From Phycisphaeraceae bacterium (lineage in GTDB: Bacteria; Planctomycetota; Phycisphaerae; Phycisphaerales; Phycisphaeraceae): a stretch of DNA of 57,977 nt. Position 1 is the stretch's first letter. Each line of letters begins with the position of its first letter. Both the position numbers and the translations under genes were made by a program. The stretch is from positions 1 through 57,977 of the forward strand of contig JAJDCW010000020.1 of NCBI GenBank assembly GCA_029260635.1, read 5' to 3'. Shown piece by piece: positions 27,883-39,309 of the stretch. Under the pieces are notes generated by a model. The model searched no databases. It saw only the letters and a program-made list of their open reading frames with translations, and was not told the origin of the DNA.

Positions 27883-28524
27883 TTACTCCCCGGGTTCCAC
27901 TACCGTGTCGGGGATGGCCGGGGCGTCCGGCCAGGGGGGGATGATCTCGCCTTCGGGGGCGCGAGGTCCAGTCAGGTTCTGCCCACGCAGGGAGGCGACG
28001 TAGGCGGCAACCATGACGATCTCGTTAGGGTGCAGGCGGTTGTTCCAGGCGGGCATCGCACCGTTGGCGGCGCCGTTTTGGATCACCGTGCCGATGTCGC
28101 CCAATCGTTTGGCGTTCTTGAATTGATCGTCGGTGAGGTTCGGGCCGACCAGCCCCTCGCCGTTCTTGCCGTGGCAGGAGACGCAGTTGCCGGCGAATGT
28201 CTGCTTGCCGAAGAGCAGCCAGTCATCATCCTGCATGTACTTCAGGATCGTCGACTCGTCGGGGGCCAGTGTGCCGATATCCTCGAATTGCAGGAGCAGA
28301 TTGGCGGTGACCGAGTTGTCGTAGGCCTGAGCCACGCTTGTCCCGGCCGTGCCCAGCTGGTACGCCATGTAGTAGAGCACGGCGAAGATGCAGGAGCCCG
28401 CGAAGATCCATGCCCACCACCCGGGGATCGGGTTGTCGTACTCACGGATACCGTCGTACTCGTGATCGGTCAGCGGCGAGCCTGCCTGATCGGCTTGTGG
28501 GTCGGTCTGGTTGTGTTCACTCAT
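27883..28524 (-). CDS. ccoP: cbb3 oxidase subunit III CcoP, apparently mono-heme
   Basis: N-terminal 'YDGIREYDNPIPGWWAWIFAGSCIFAVLYY'; only one CXXCH (CVSCH). Confidence 0.88.
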   Translation of the reverse strand: MSEHNQTDPQADQAGSPLTDHEYDGIREYDNPIPGWWAWIFAGSCIFAVLYYMAYQLGTAGTSVAQAYDNSVTANLLLQFEDIGTLAPDESTILKYMQDDDWLLFGKQTFAGNCVSCHGKNGEGLVGPNLTDDQFKNAKRLGDIGTVIQNGAANGAMPAWNNRLHPNEIVMVAAYVASLRGQNLTGPRAPEGEIIPPWPDAPAIPDTVVEPGE

Positions 28525-28738
28525 GATCGGTCGGCTCCGTGGTCTTTGTGGTTCGGCGAGCCTGTGGTGGGTTCAAGGTCCTGATCGTCGGATAGCGGCA
28601 TACGCGAGAAGCGGTCGGTCTGGCTGCGCGAACGCGAGAAGGTGGTCAGGAGGATCACCAGAAACGCTCCGAAGAAAAGGACCAGCGCCGCCTGTGTGAA
28701 GAACCCGTATGTGCCGTCTTGTAGCACGGTTTGAAGCA

Positions 28739-28739
<1 letters not shown>
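28521..28739 (-). CDS. ccoQ: cbb3 oxidase subunit CcoQ/FixQ-like
   Basis: 72-aa single-TM protein between ccoP and ccoNO, overlapping both. Confidence 0.7.
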
Positions 28740-31102
<2,363 letters not shown>

Positions 31103-31282
31103 CGAATTGGGTCTCCTGGTCTTTAGGCCTAAACAGGTGAGCGGTCACCTACCCCCCTTGGATGTGTTTCGGTACCTAATAACACCCAAGTTTATATTTA
31201 TATCGAACAAATGTCATCCGCGCTGGGCCGGCACCGGAATCAGGTGCAAAAAGCCCAGGGCCTTGCCGATGGACAAGATCGC

Positions 31283-32218
31283 TTAGAACGACCAGATCAG
31301 TGAGAAAGTCCAGCGATAGCCGAACAGATCGTTCTGATCAGTCAGGGGCATCTCATAGGCGGCCCGGATCGCCACATTTTCGGCCGGTCGTGCTTCGCCA
31401 CCGAGTCCGATTGTGACCACATCCTCGCTCTTGCCGCCGCCGAGATTAACCACATCCACCCCGGAGAATAGTAGCGGAGCCGTGGAACCCTCGTTAGTCG
31501 TGTGGAAGCCATTGATCTCAACCACCGGGCTGAAAAACTTGCAGATGTAGTAGTCGGCGTGCAGGTGCCAGTCCAGAGTGTCCGAGTTGCCAAAACCTTT
31601 GGAGTCGCTCTTGTCGTCCGCGATGTGGTGATTAACGTTGGCCCCGAGGTGAAGCCTGTCATAGCCCTTATTAATGGATGCCCAGAACCGCCATTCATCA
31701 TCGTCGTTAAGGGTCGAACTGCTGCCGGTGGATAGTTCATACCCTACACCGACGGCCGCATGGAACTGGTTATCCCAGTCCTGGATGAAGTTCCACTTCA
31801 GGCCGGCAGCGATGTCGTTGTAGCCCGAGTCGCTGATCGCTGCTGTGTCCCAGTCGATGTAGCCATCTTTGTAAGCGACGAGTTGCAGTTTTTCCGTGAG
31901 TGCCACGCGGATCTGAGCGGCGTAGACCTGGGCGGTGCCCCCGCCAATCGCGCTGGACTTGGGGAAGTCGTGGTGCAGGAACCAGACACGCACGTCGGTA
32001 GTTACGAATGAGTCCTCGTTGTAGTAAGGCGAGGTCAATGGGTGAACGTGCTTCTGCTCATCGGGAACCTGGGCGGCTCTTGGATTGGGATCGCTGAAGA
32101 GGACGTAATCCGCGTGCTGGGCATCGGCGGAAGCCCTGATCATTAAGCAGGAAAGCAAGGCCACTAGACCCATCAGTGTCATGCGTGACCAGCGGACGAT
32201 AGATGTGATTGATTTCAT
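31283..32218 (-). CDS. Putative outer-membrane beta-barrel protein
   Basis: Signal peptide; alternating amphipathic strands; C-terminal aromatic '...WTFSLIWSF'. Confidence 0.6.
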   Translation of the reverse strand: MKSITSIVRWSRMTLMGLVALLSCLMIRASADAQHADYVLFSDPNPRAAQVPDEQKHVHPLTSPYYNEDSFVTTDVRVWFLHHDFPKSSAIGGGTAQVYAAQIRVALTEKLQLVAYKDGYIDWDTAAISDSGYNDIAAGLKWNFIQDWDNQFHAAVGVGYELSTGSSSTLNDDDEWRFWASINKGYDRLHLGANVNHHIADDKSDSKGFGNSDTLDWHLHADYYICKFFSPVVEINGFHTTNEGSTAPLLFSGVDVVNLGGGKSEDVVTIGLGGEARPAENVAIRAAYEMPLTDQNDLFGYRWTFSLIWSF

Positions 32219-32549
32219 GTTGTGCCTTATTCCGTATAAGTGTTTTCGGTAGCCCTTCGAACCCTGGATCGTGAGCAGGTCCACCCACCCAACACGATCA
32301 AATCGCAGTGTAAAGATTATAAGACATTAATATATTATATCAACCGCTTCCTCAAGTAGCCTCCTCCAGGGTCCGGAGTAAAAACTAAGCCGTGATGTGG
32401 CTTGAGCTAAACGCCTAAACACTTAGCAGGACGCATCACTGTGATTCCTCTGCGAGCCACAAGCCTATCTTGTCGATCAGATGGGGCTGTTGGACCACAA
32501 GATGTGCATGGATCAATTAAGAGGGGAGTGATGACATGGAGTCTGCCTT

Positions 32550-32974
32550 GTGTGTCATCACATTAGTCGAGCAAGACCGCATACCGCAGCGAAAGATGTG
32601 ATTGGCCATCCGCGAATCCGCCGTATATATAACCTTGGTATTGACGGCCATCCACAGCGAGAACTGATCCAGCATCAGATGCGCGGGGCTGGGGTAATAG
32701 GCAACTTCAACGTCCACGCTAATGCCTATAACGTCTCCAAGTTCTTCAAGGCGTTACGGTTTTTCAAGCTGGCGATGTCGTTGAGCGGAGTGGAATCGCT
32801 GATCCAGCAGACTTGGCCATGAGCCACGCGACGATGGGCGAATAGGGACTAGCCGAGTCAGGCCTTTGGTCACAGACTTTCCGCCAAAGCGTTGGGTTTG
32901 AATCAAACGATGATCTGATCGAGGACTTAGACCGCAGATTGGCCGCTTTGCCTGGCGATAACAAGCACATGTGA
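32550..32974 (+). pseudogene. Decayed C-terminus of a Cys/Met-metabolism PLP-dependent enzyme (MetB/MetC family)
   Basis: Frame 1: 'HPRIRRIYNLGIDGHPQRELIQHQMRGAGVIGNF...FFKALRFFKLAMSLSGVESLIQ', then shifted frame from 32813 'LAMSHATMGE*GLAESGLWSQTFRQSVGFESNDDLIEDLDRRLAALPG'; one frameshift and one in-frame stop. Confidence 0.8.
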
Positions 32975-33014
32975 AAAGGCATGTAGCCGTGCGGGAAGGT
33001 CCTCAGAACACAAC

Positions 33015-33449
33015 TCACTTGATATTCACTTCAACCATCGTTCGGCAGCCTTCAAGGTTGTCCGCTAAATCCGCCAGCGTAGAGCGGGCCAACACGCCCT
33101 GGGTTTGTGCGATCGCTTCGTCGAGTTGATGATGCAGCGCGCAGAGTTGCCCGCTGTGTGGAGACAGCTGAAGGGGGCAGGTTGTGATCCGTCGTATTGG
33201 CTCCACGGCGTTAACCACGTCCAGCAGGCTGATTTTTTCGGACGGGATAGCCAATGTATAGCCGCCGCCGACCCCGCGTGAGCCGTGCACCAACTTGGCG
33301 CGAATCAGGTAGGAGAGCACTTTGGTCAGGTACCGTGACGGAACCTGGGTTAACTCCGCGATCTCTTTGCCAGTAAGTGCCGAGCCTTTACCCCTAGCAA
33401 GTGCAACGGCTGCCCGCAGGCCATATTCGACGGTTTGGCTAAACATCAC
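33015..33449 (-). CDS. Rrf2-family transcriptional regulator (candidate Fe-S/NO sensor)
   Basis: 'MMFSQTVEYGLRAAVALARGKGSALTGKEIAELTQVPSRYLTKVLSYLIRAKLV.SRGVGGGYTLAIP'; Cys residues in TTCPLQLSPHSGQLCALHH and EGCRTM. Confidence 0.88.
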   Translation of the reverse strand: MMFSQTVEYGLRAAVALARGKGSALTGKEIAELTQVPSRYLTKVLSYLIRAKLVHGSRGVGGGYTLAIPSEKISLLDVVNAVEPIRRITTCPLQLSPHSGQLCALHHQLDEAIAQTQGVLARSTLADLADNLEGCRTMVEVNIK

Positions 33450-33465
33450 ATCTCCTAAATGCCCG

Positions 33466-33482
33466 TATCGAACTAAACGATA
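33466..33482. promoter_or_regulatory. Inverted repeat just upstream of the rrf2 gene
   Basis: TATCG-N7-CGATA. Confidence 0.4.
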
Positions 33483-33512
33483 ATTCTATATTAAATAATT
33501 ACTTACGGTTTA

Positions 33513-33526
33513 TCAACCTCGGTTGA
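33513..33526. promoter_or_regulatory. Inverted repeat in rrf2/nos intergenic region
   Basis: TCAACC-TC-GGTTGA. Confidence 0.4.
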
Positions 33527-33565
33527 CAACCTTTGAGTTGGGGATTAGTATAGCATAAAATGATA

Positions 33566-33585
33566 TGAATATCTGTATATATTCA
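33566..33585. promoter_or_regulatory. Inverted repeat upstream of cytochrome c-nosZ operon
   Basis: TGAATAT-N6-ATATTCA, perfect 7-bp arms. Confidence 0.5.
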
Positions 33586-33590
33586 ATAGA

Positions 33591-34211
33591 GTGGCACGCC
33601 TGCCTCGATTAAAGATTATATGTAGATCGTTAAATATTTTTATGTTGTGGAGCGCTACGATGCCAGCAGTCTCGCAATCACCCGACTATGACAACTCGAG
33701 TCCCGACTCAGATGGAACTGCGGTACGTAGGAATACGTTGAGGACTGATCTATGGGTCTGGCTGGTCATCGTCCTAGGTACGGTGCTGGTGCCTGCGCTC
33801 ATGATGTCCCCGTGGGCCTATCTCACCGCCTACCCGCCACCACCGCCCAAAACAGATGCTCAAATCATCGCAGAGAAAGCGGCGGGCATCGGACTTGAGT
33901 TTGATGCCCAAAGTTATGTGAGAGGCAAATCGCTGTTCATGACGACCTGTATTGCTTGCCATACGCCCAAGGGTGGCTCAATACCTAACCTTGGTAAGGA
34001 CATCGTTCATAGTTCTTTCACTGCAGGCAGCACCGACAAAGAACTAATGACCTTCATGAAGATGGGACGGAATCCCGGCGACCCGCTGAACACCACGGGT
34101 GTGGGGATGCCGCCCAAGGGCGGGAATCCGGCCTTGATGGACAAAGACCTTGCGGACCTGATTACCTTCATCCGTGGCCTTCAGGTCATGGAGGACGTGT
34201 CGTTTAAATAA
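33591..34211 (+). CDS. Membrane-anchored c-type cytochrome of the nos cluster (start uncertain, 33591 or 33660)
   Basis: N-terminal TM 'LWVWLVIVLGTVLVPALMM', single 'CIACH', 'GMPPKGGNPALMDKDLADLITFIRGLQ'. Confidence 0.82.
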   Translation: MARLPRLKIICRSLNIFMLWSATMPAVSQSPDYDNSSPDSDGTAVRRNTLRTDLWVWLVIVLGTVLVPALMMSPWAYLTAYPPPPPKTDAQIIAEKAAGIGLEFDAQSYVRGKSLFMTTCIACHTPKGGSIPNLGKDIVHSSFTAGSTDKELMTFMKMGRNPGDPLNTTGVGMPPKGGNPALMDKDLADLITFIRGLQVMEDVSFK

Positions 34212-34231
34212 CCTGCCGGATCTGTCCCGGC

Positions 34232-36319
34232 GTGACAGCAAATGAAAGGATCCAAGTAATGGGTATAGCATACGGACGAACTGCGGGTGGATGGCTGGCG
34301 ATATGCCTGGCATCGATGTTTACGGTGGGCTGTGGTGGTGAAGACAGTGGAAACTCTGGTTCATCATCTAGCGGATCAGGTGCCACAGCTTCCAATGGGA
34401 ACGGCAGCGGGATGCCTGCTTTGCAAGAAGTGATGAGGCAGCGTGAACTGACGCCGGACGACGTGCTCGCCGCGGCGAAAACCTATGTACCGACGGGCAA
34501 GCATGACGAGGCGATCATCTTCGCTTCGGGCGGTCATAGCGGACAGATGTTCATGATCGGCGTCCCGTCGATGCGGCTGCTGCGCACCATCGCGGTCTTC
34601 ACGCCCGAGCCTTGGCAGGGCTGGGGCTACGGTGTGGGCAACGAGATACTTGAGGCCGGCAACGCCAAGGATCAGGAACTGACCTGGGCCGACACCCACC
34701 ACCCGGCGCTTTCTGAGACAGGGGGGGATTATGACGGCGAATGGTGCTTCATCAACGACAAGGCCAACGCCCGCGTGGCGGTTATCGACCTGCGTGACTT
34801 CGAGACTAAGCAGATCATCAAGAACCCCATCAGCATGAGCGACCACGGCGGCACGTTCGTGACGCCGGATACGGACTACGTGATCGAGGGCGGCCAATAC
34901 GCCACACCGTTGGGTTGGGAATACGCCCCGATGCAAGACTATGAAGAAAAGTATCGGGGGATGGTGACGTTTTGGAAGTTTGATCGGGATCGTGGTCGGA
35001 TCGACCCCGACCAGTCGTTTGCGATCGAGCTGCCGCCTTACTGGCAGGACCTGATGGACGCGGGGAAAAAAGCCAGTGCCGGGTGGCTGTTCGGTAACTC
35101 GATCAACACGGAGATGGCGGTCGGCACCCTGGAGGAGGGCGGCCAATCGTTCGAGGCCGGCGTAAGCCAGCGTGACATGGACTACCTGCACGTCATGAAT
35201 ATGGCCAAAATAATCGAACTCTACAAAGCTGGTAAGCACGAGCCGATCAACGGCTTCCCGGTCATTCGGTTGCAGACGCTGATCGACGAGGGCGTCCTGT
35301 TTTTCGTCGGGGAGCCCAAAAGCCCCCACGGCGTAGATATTACGCCTGACGGCAAGTTTATTGTCGTCAGCGGTAAGCTCGATCCGCACGTGACGATCTA
35401 CGGTTTCGAGAACATCCAGAAAGCGATCGCCGACAAGAAGTTCACCTCGAACGACCAGTACGGCGTGCCGGTGTTGGACTTCGACGCCTGTAAGGTCGCT
35501 CAGGTGGAAGTAGGGCTTGGTCCTCTGCACACTCAATTCGACGACAAAGGCTACGCCTACACGTCGCTCTTCTTGGAGCCGGCGGTGGCACGCTGGACGC
35601 TGGGGGGCGATTTTGGCGACCTGAATCCCGAGCCGGACTGGACGCTGGTGGGTAAGACCAACGTACATTACAACGTCGGCCACCTGCTGACCTACGGGGG
35701 GGACACGGTCAATCCCAAGGGCAAGTTCCTTGTCGCAATGAACAAGTGGTCGATCGACCGCTTCTTCCCGACGGGACCGTTGCTTCCGCAAAACTTTCAG
35801 TTGATCGATATCACCGAGACAGGTGAGACGATGCCACTGCTGTACGACATGCCGATAGGTTTCGGTGAGCCGCATTACGCTCAGATGATCGAGGCCAGTA
35901 AACTTAAGCCGTGGAAGGTTTATCCCGAGGTTGGGTGGAACCCGCACAAACAGGCGGTCGATCCGAACCACACCAAGTCCGGGAAAGAGCGGATCGAGCG
36001 CAAGGGCGACGAGGTCCACGTACACATGACCGTGGTCCGTAGTCACTTTGCGCCCGAGCATATCGAGGTCAACCAGGGCGACACCGTGGTCTGGCACGTG
36101 ACCAGCGTAGAGCGGGCACAGGACGCGACGCACGGCCTGGCGATCCCGGCGTACAACATGAACCTGAGTATCGAGCCGGGTGAATACGTCCAGATACGTT
36201 TCGTCGCGGATAAGGCCGGGACGTTCCCGTTCTACTGCTCAGAGTTCTGCTCGGCGTTGCACCTGGAGATGATGGGCTACCTGAGAGTTAAACCCGCTGC
36301 GGTGGCTCAGTCCCAATGA
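34232..36319 (+). CDS. nosZ: Nitrous-oxide reductase NosZ, lipoprotein/Sec-type (clade II-like)
   Basis: CuA motif 'CSEFCSALHLEM', 'DTHHPALSETGGDYDGEWCFINDKANARVAVIDL', 'SPHGVDITPDGKF', 'GPLHTQFD', 'EPHYAQ'; N-term lipobox 'FTVGCGGEDS'. Confidence 0.95.
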   Translation: MTANERIQVMGIAYGRTAGGWLAICLASMFTVGCGGEDSGNSGSSSSGSGATASNGNGSGMPALQEVMRQRELTPDDVLAAAKTYVPTGKHDEAIIFASGGHSGQMFMIGVPSMRLLRTIAVFTPEPWQGWGYGVGNEILEAGNAKDQELTWADTHHPALSETGGDYDGEWCFINDKANARVAVIDLRDFETKQIIKNPISMSDHGGTFVTPDTDYVIEGGQYATPLGWEYAPMQDYEEKYRGMVTFWKFDRDRGRIDPDQSFAIELPPYWQDLMDAGKKASAGWLFGNSINTEMAVGTLEEGGQSFEAGVSQRDMDYLHVMNMAKIIELYKAGKHEPINGFPVIRLQTLIDEGVLFFVGEPKSPHGVDITPDGKFIVVSGKLDPHVTIYGFENIQKAIADKKFTSNDQYGVPVLDFDACKVAQVEVGLGPLHTQFDDKGYAYTSLFLEPAVARWTLGGDFGDLNPEPDWTLVGKTNVHYNVGHLLTYGGDTVNPKGKFLVAMNKWSIDRFFPTGPLLPQNFQLIDITETGETMPLLYDMPIGFGEPHYAQMIEASKLKPWKVYPEVGWNPHKQAVDPNHTKSGKERIERKGDEVHVHMTVVRSHFAPEHIEVNQGDTVVWHVTSVERAQDATHGLAIPAYNMNLSIEPGEYVQIRFVADKAGTFPFYCSEFCSALHLEMMGYLRVKPAAVAQSQ

Positions 36320-36414
36320 GCCTCGCACCACCCCGTCGACCGGGCGGGCCAGCGCCCGCCCGTGTCGATTTGTTGCCGATAAAGGCACTTGGATAATCTG
36401 ATCGGAGCCTGAAA

Positions 36415-37074
36415 GTGTCACCAGACCTTGAAAAGATCGTCGGCCCGCGCGTTTCACCAGAGCAGTGGCGTAAGCACCGTATGCGGTACGTGGCGCCGGG
36501 ACTGACGTTGATGCTCGCGCGTGTATTACTGATCCTGTCGCTGTTCCTCCCTTACTGGCACATGCGGCTGAATGCCCCGCAGTACCCCGACGGTTTGCAC
36601 CTTACCGCGTATGTCAATCAGCTTAATGGTGATGTGGCCGAGATCGACGGGCTCAACCATTATATCGGTATGAGGCCGTTGAATGATGCGGCAAAATTCG
36701 AGCGGGCCGTCGCCGTCTGGGCGATGGTCGCGCTGGTGCTGTTGGTGGAAGGTGCCATGTATCTGCACAGCCGCTGGGCCTTGTTGCTTGTAATCCCGGC
36801 CGTAACGTTCCCCTTCTTCTTCTTGGCGGACATGTGGTTCTGGATGAACCTCTTCGGGCAGAACCTTGATCCGAAGGCACCGCTGTCCAACGCGATCGAA
36901 CCGTTCACGCCACCGATCCTGGGGACGGGCAAGATCGGACAGTTTGAGACGATCGCGTCGATGGGTTGGGGGCTGATACTGGCGTTCACCGCGTCGGGCG
37001 TGATTATGCTCGCGATGTTCCTGCACCGTCGGGCTTACAAACCGTTGACCGAGAAAGGCCCATCGAATGATTAA
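36415..37074 (+). CDS. NosB-like integral membrane protein
   Basis: Multi-TM protein between nosZ and nosD, overlapping nosD; position typical of clade II nos clusters. Confidence 0.65.
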   Translation: MSPDLEKIVGPRVSPEQWRKHRMRYVAPGLTLMLARVLLILSLFLPYWHMRLNAPQYPDGLHLTAYVNQLNGDVAEIDGLNHYIGMRPLNDAAKFERAVAVWAMVALVLLVEGAMYLHSRWALLLVIPAVTFPFFFLADMWFWMNLFGQNLDPKAPLSNAIEPFTPPILGTGKIGQFETIASMGWGLILAFTASGVIMLAMFLHRRAYKPLTEKGPSND

Positions 37075-38461
37075 CACTGCCCGCCAGATACCCCGGGCGG
37101 GGTGGTGTTCGACGGCATCCTGGGGTGTGTTGACCATCGCATATCTGCTGCTGTACGGCGTAACCCTGGTCTCTGCCGATGATACGGGGTTCGATTTGGC
37201 ACAGACAATCAATCAGACCCCCGAGGGCGGGGTGTTGAATGTCCCCGCAGGGGTGTACTACGGCCCAATCGTTCTGGATCGGCCAATCATGCTCATCGGT
37301 CAACCCGGTGCCGTGCTGGATGGGCGCGGCGACGGCGATGTGGTGCAGATCAACGCGCCCGATGTGACGCTTCGGGGTTTCATCATCCGCAACACCGGGG
37401 ACATCCTGGACCGTGAAAATAGCGGTATCGTCGTCACCGCTCCCCGTGCGACTATCGAGGATAACCGACTTGAGGACGTACTCTTTGGCGTTTACCTCAA
37501 GAGTAGTCCCGGCAGCCACGTCCGACGGAACCACATCACCAGCAAGGACCTTGACCTGCCTCGCCGAGGCGATTGCATCCGTCTTTGGGCTTCCGACAAC
37601 AGCGTTATAGAGGACAACACGATTACAGACGGACGTGATCTGGTCATGTGGTACTCCAATAACCTCATCGTACGTCGCAACACCGTCACCCGTTGCCGTT
37701 ACGGCATCCACTTCATGTATGCCGGGCAAGCTACCGTCGAGGACAACAGGCTCACCGACAATTCCGTCGGCATGTTCTTGATGTATACCAAAGACCTGAT
37801 CCTACGACGAAACGTCATGGCGCGGAATCGCGGGCCCAGCGGGTTCGGGCTGGGCATCAAGGACGTCGATGGCGCAGATATCCGCGATAACCTCATGATA
37901 GACAACCGCGTGGGCATACACATCGACAACTCCCCTTCCAACGTAGACCTCACCCACCGGTTTCAAGGCAACATCCTGGCGTATAACGACATCGGACTGG
38001 GCATGCTGCCTAACGTCACCCGCAACGAGTTCGTCGGCAATGGATTCATTGATAATGTACAGCAGGTGGCGGTTTTCGGTGGCGGAAAATTCGAGGGCAA
38101 CAGTTTTACCGTCGAGGGTCGGGGCAATTACTGGGGCGACTACCGTGGATTCGACATGGATGGCGACGGTCTTGGCGATGTTGAACACCGTGTCGCCAGC
38201 GTGTTTGAGAACCTGATGGACCGCCAACCCAAACTACGACTGTTCCTTTTCAGCCCGGCGCAACAGGCGATCGAGTCCGCCGCCAAAGCGTTCCCAGTCG
38301 TGCAACCGAAGATTCGCGCTATCGACACCGCGCCGCTGATGAATCCGCCCAGGCCACCGTCAATAGCCAACGCGCCGCCTCGATCCTCGGCGATGGCAAC
38401 CGCGGGCGGACTGATGCTGTTGGCAGGGGTATCCGTGCTGTTTGTCGGCTGGCGAGGATAA
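37067..38461 (+). CDS. nosD: NosD periplasmic copper-maturation protein
   Basis: Parallel beta-helix repeats ('NSGIVVTAPRATIEDNRLEDVLFGVYLKSS...IHFMYAGQATVEDNRLTDNSVGMFLMYTKDL'). Confidence 0.92.
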   Translation: MINTARQIPRAGWCSTASWGVLTIAYLLLYGVTLVSADDTGFDLAQTINQTPEGGVLNVPAGVYYGPIVLDRPIMLIGQPGAVLDGRGDGDVVQINAPDVTLRGFIIRNTGDILDRENSGIVVTAPRATIEDNRLEDVLFGVYLKSSPGSHVRRNHITSKDLDLPRRGDCIRLWASDNSVIEDNTITDGRDLVMWYSNNLIVRRNTVTRCRYGIHFMYAGQATVEDNRLTDNSVGMFLMYTKDLILRRNVMARNRGPSGFGLGIKDVDGADIRDNLMIDNRVGIHIDNSPSNVDLTHRFQGNILAYNDIGLGMLPNVTRNEFVGNGFIDNVQQVAVFGGGKFEGNSFTVEGRGNYWGDYRGFDMDGDGLGDVEHRVASVFENLMDRQPKLRLFLFSPAQQAIESAAKAFPVVQPKIRAIDTAPLMNPPRPPSIANAPPRSSAMATAGGLMLLAGVSVLFVGWRG

Positions 38462-38502
38462 CAAAACCACGGAGATCGGCATGCCCGATGACGGAGTGAA
38501 CC

Positions 38503-39309
38503 ATGATTCAGATCCAAGACCTACACAAGCGTTTCGGCCGGGTACGCGTTCTCAATGGCACGACCTGTCATGTCGAGCCTGGCCAATCCGTCGCGCTGTG
38601 GGGACCCAACGGCGCCGGTAAAACAACGCTGCTGCGTTGCGTTCTAGGCCTGATCGATTTTCAAGGCCACATCCATATCGACGGGCTGGACGTCCGGCGA
38701 CACGGCAAACTTGTCCGAAGGCGGGTCGGGTACGTACCCCAGGAGATGACGTTTTATGACGACTACCGCATTATCGAAGTCGTGCGTTTGATCGCCAGGC
38801 TTCGTGGTGCGACGCGCCTCGATGTGGCGTCCTGCCTACCGGGCGTCGGGCTGGAACAACACCGACGAAAGCGCGTACGAGAGTTGTCCGGTGGGATGAA
38901 GCAGCGGCTGGCACTGGGCCTGGCGCTACTCAATGACCCACCCGTATTGGCGCTGGACGAGCCGACCTCCAACCTGGACTCGGGGGCACGCAGTGAACTG
39001 CTCAGCAGATTGATCAAATTAAAAAGCGAAGGCAAGACGATTCTGTTCATCTCCCACCGCCCCGAAGAAGTCATAGGTCTTGCAGACCGGGTGCTGACGC
39101 TTGAGCGGGGGCGGGTCGTGGCAGATCAGTCGGCCGAATTGTTCGCTTCGCCACAAGTGCCCGATGTATCGGGCCAAACCCCGGCAAAGCAGACGGCATT
39201 GTCTACGGCGTCGGGCGGCGTAGGTCTTGACCACGTGGCAAAGCACCGGAGCGTTACAGACCCGCCCGAAAAAAGCCCCGTCTTCTATGCTCCGGAGGTG
39301 AACCCATGA
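38503..39309 (+). CDS. nosF: NosF ABC-transporter ATP-binding protein
   Basis: Walker A 'GPNGAGKTT', 'LSGGMKQRLALGLALLNDPPVLALDEPTSNLD'; nos context. Confidence 0.92.
   Translation: MIQIQDLHKRFGRVRVLNGTTCHVEPGQSVALWGPNGAGKTTLLRCVLGLIDFQGHIHIDGLDVRRHGKLVRRRVGYVPQEMTFYDDYRIIEVVRLIARLRGATRLDVASCLPGVGLEQHRRKRVRELSGGMKQRLALGLALLNDPPVLALDEPTSNLDSGARSELLSRLIKLKSEGKTILFISHRPEEVIGLADRVLTLERGRVVADQSAELFASPQVPDVSGQTPAKQTALSTASGGVGLDHVAKHRSVTDPPEKSPVFYAPEVNP

Noticed and set aside
33591-33660. FNR/DNR box (TTGAT-N4-ATCAA) upstream of nosZ
   Set aside because: No convincing match in the intergenic region; the dyads found have different sequences.
34376-36133. 585-aa ORF antisense to nosZ
   Set aside because: Shadow ORF from codon bias; low-complexity translation without a recognisable domain, while the plus strand encodes a clear NosZ.
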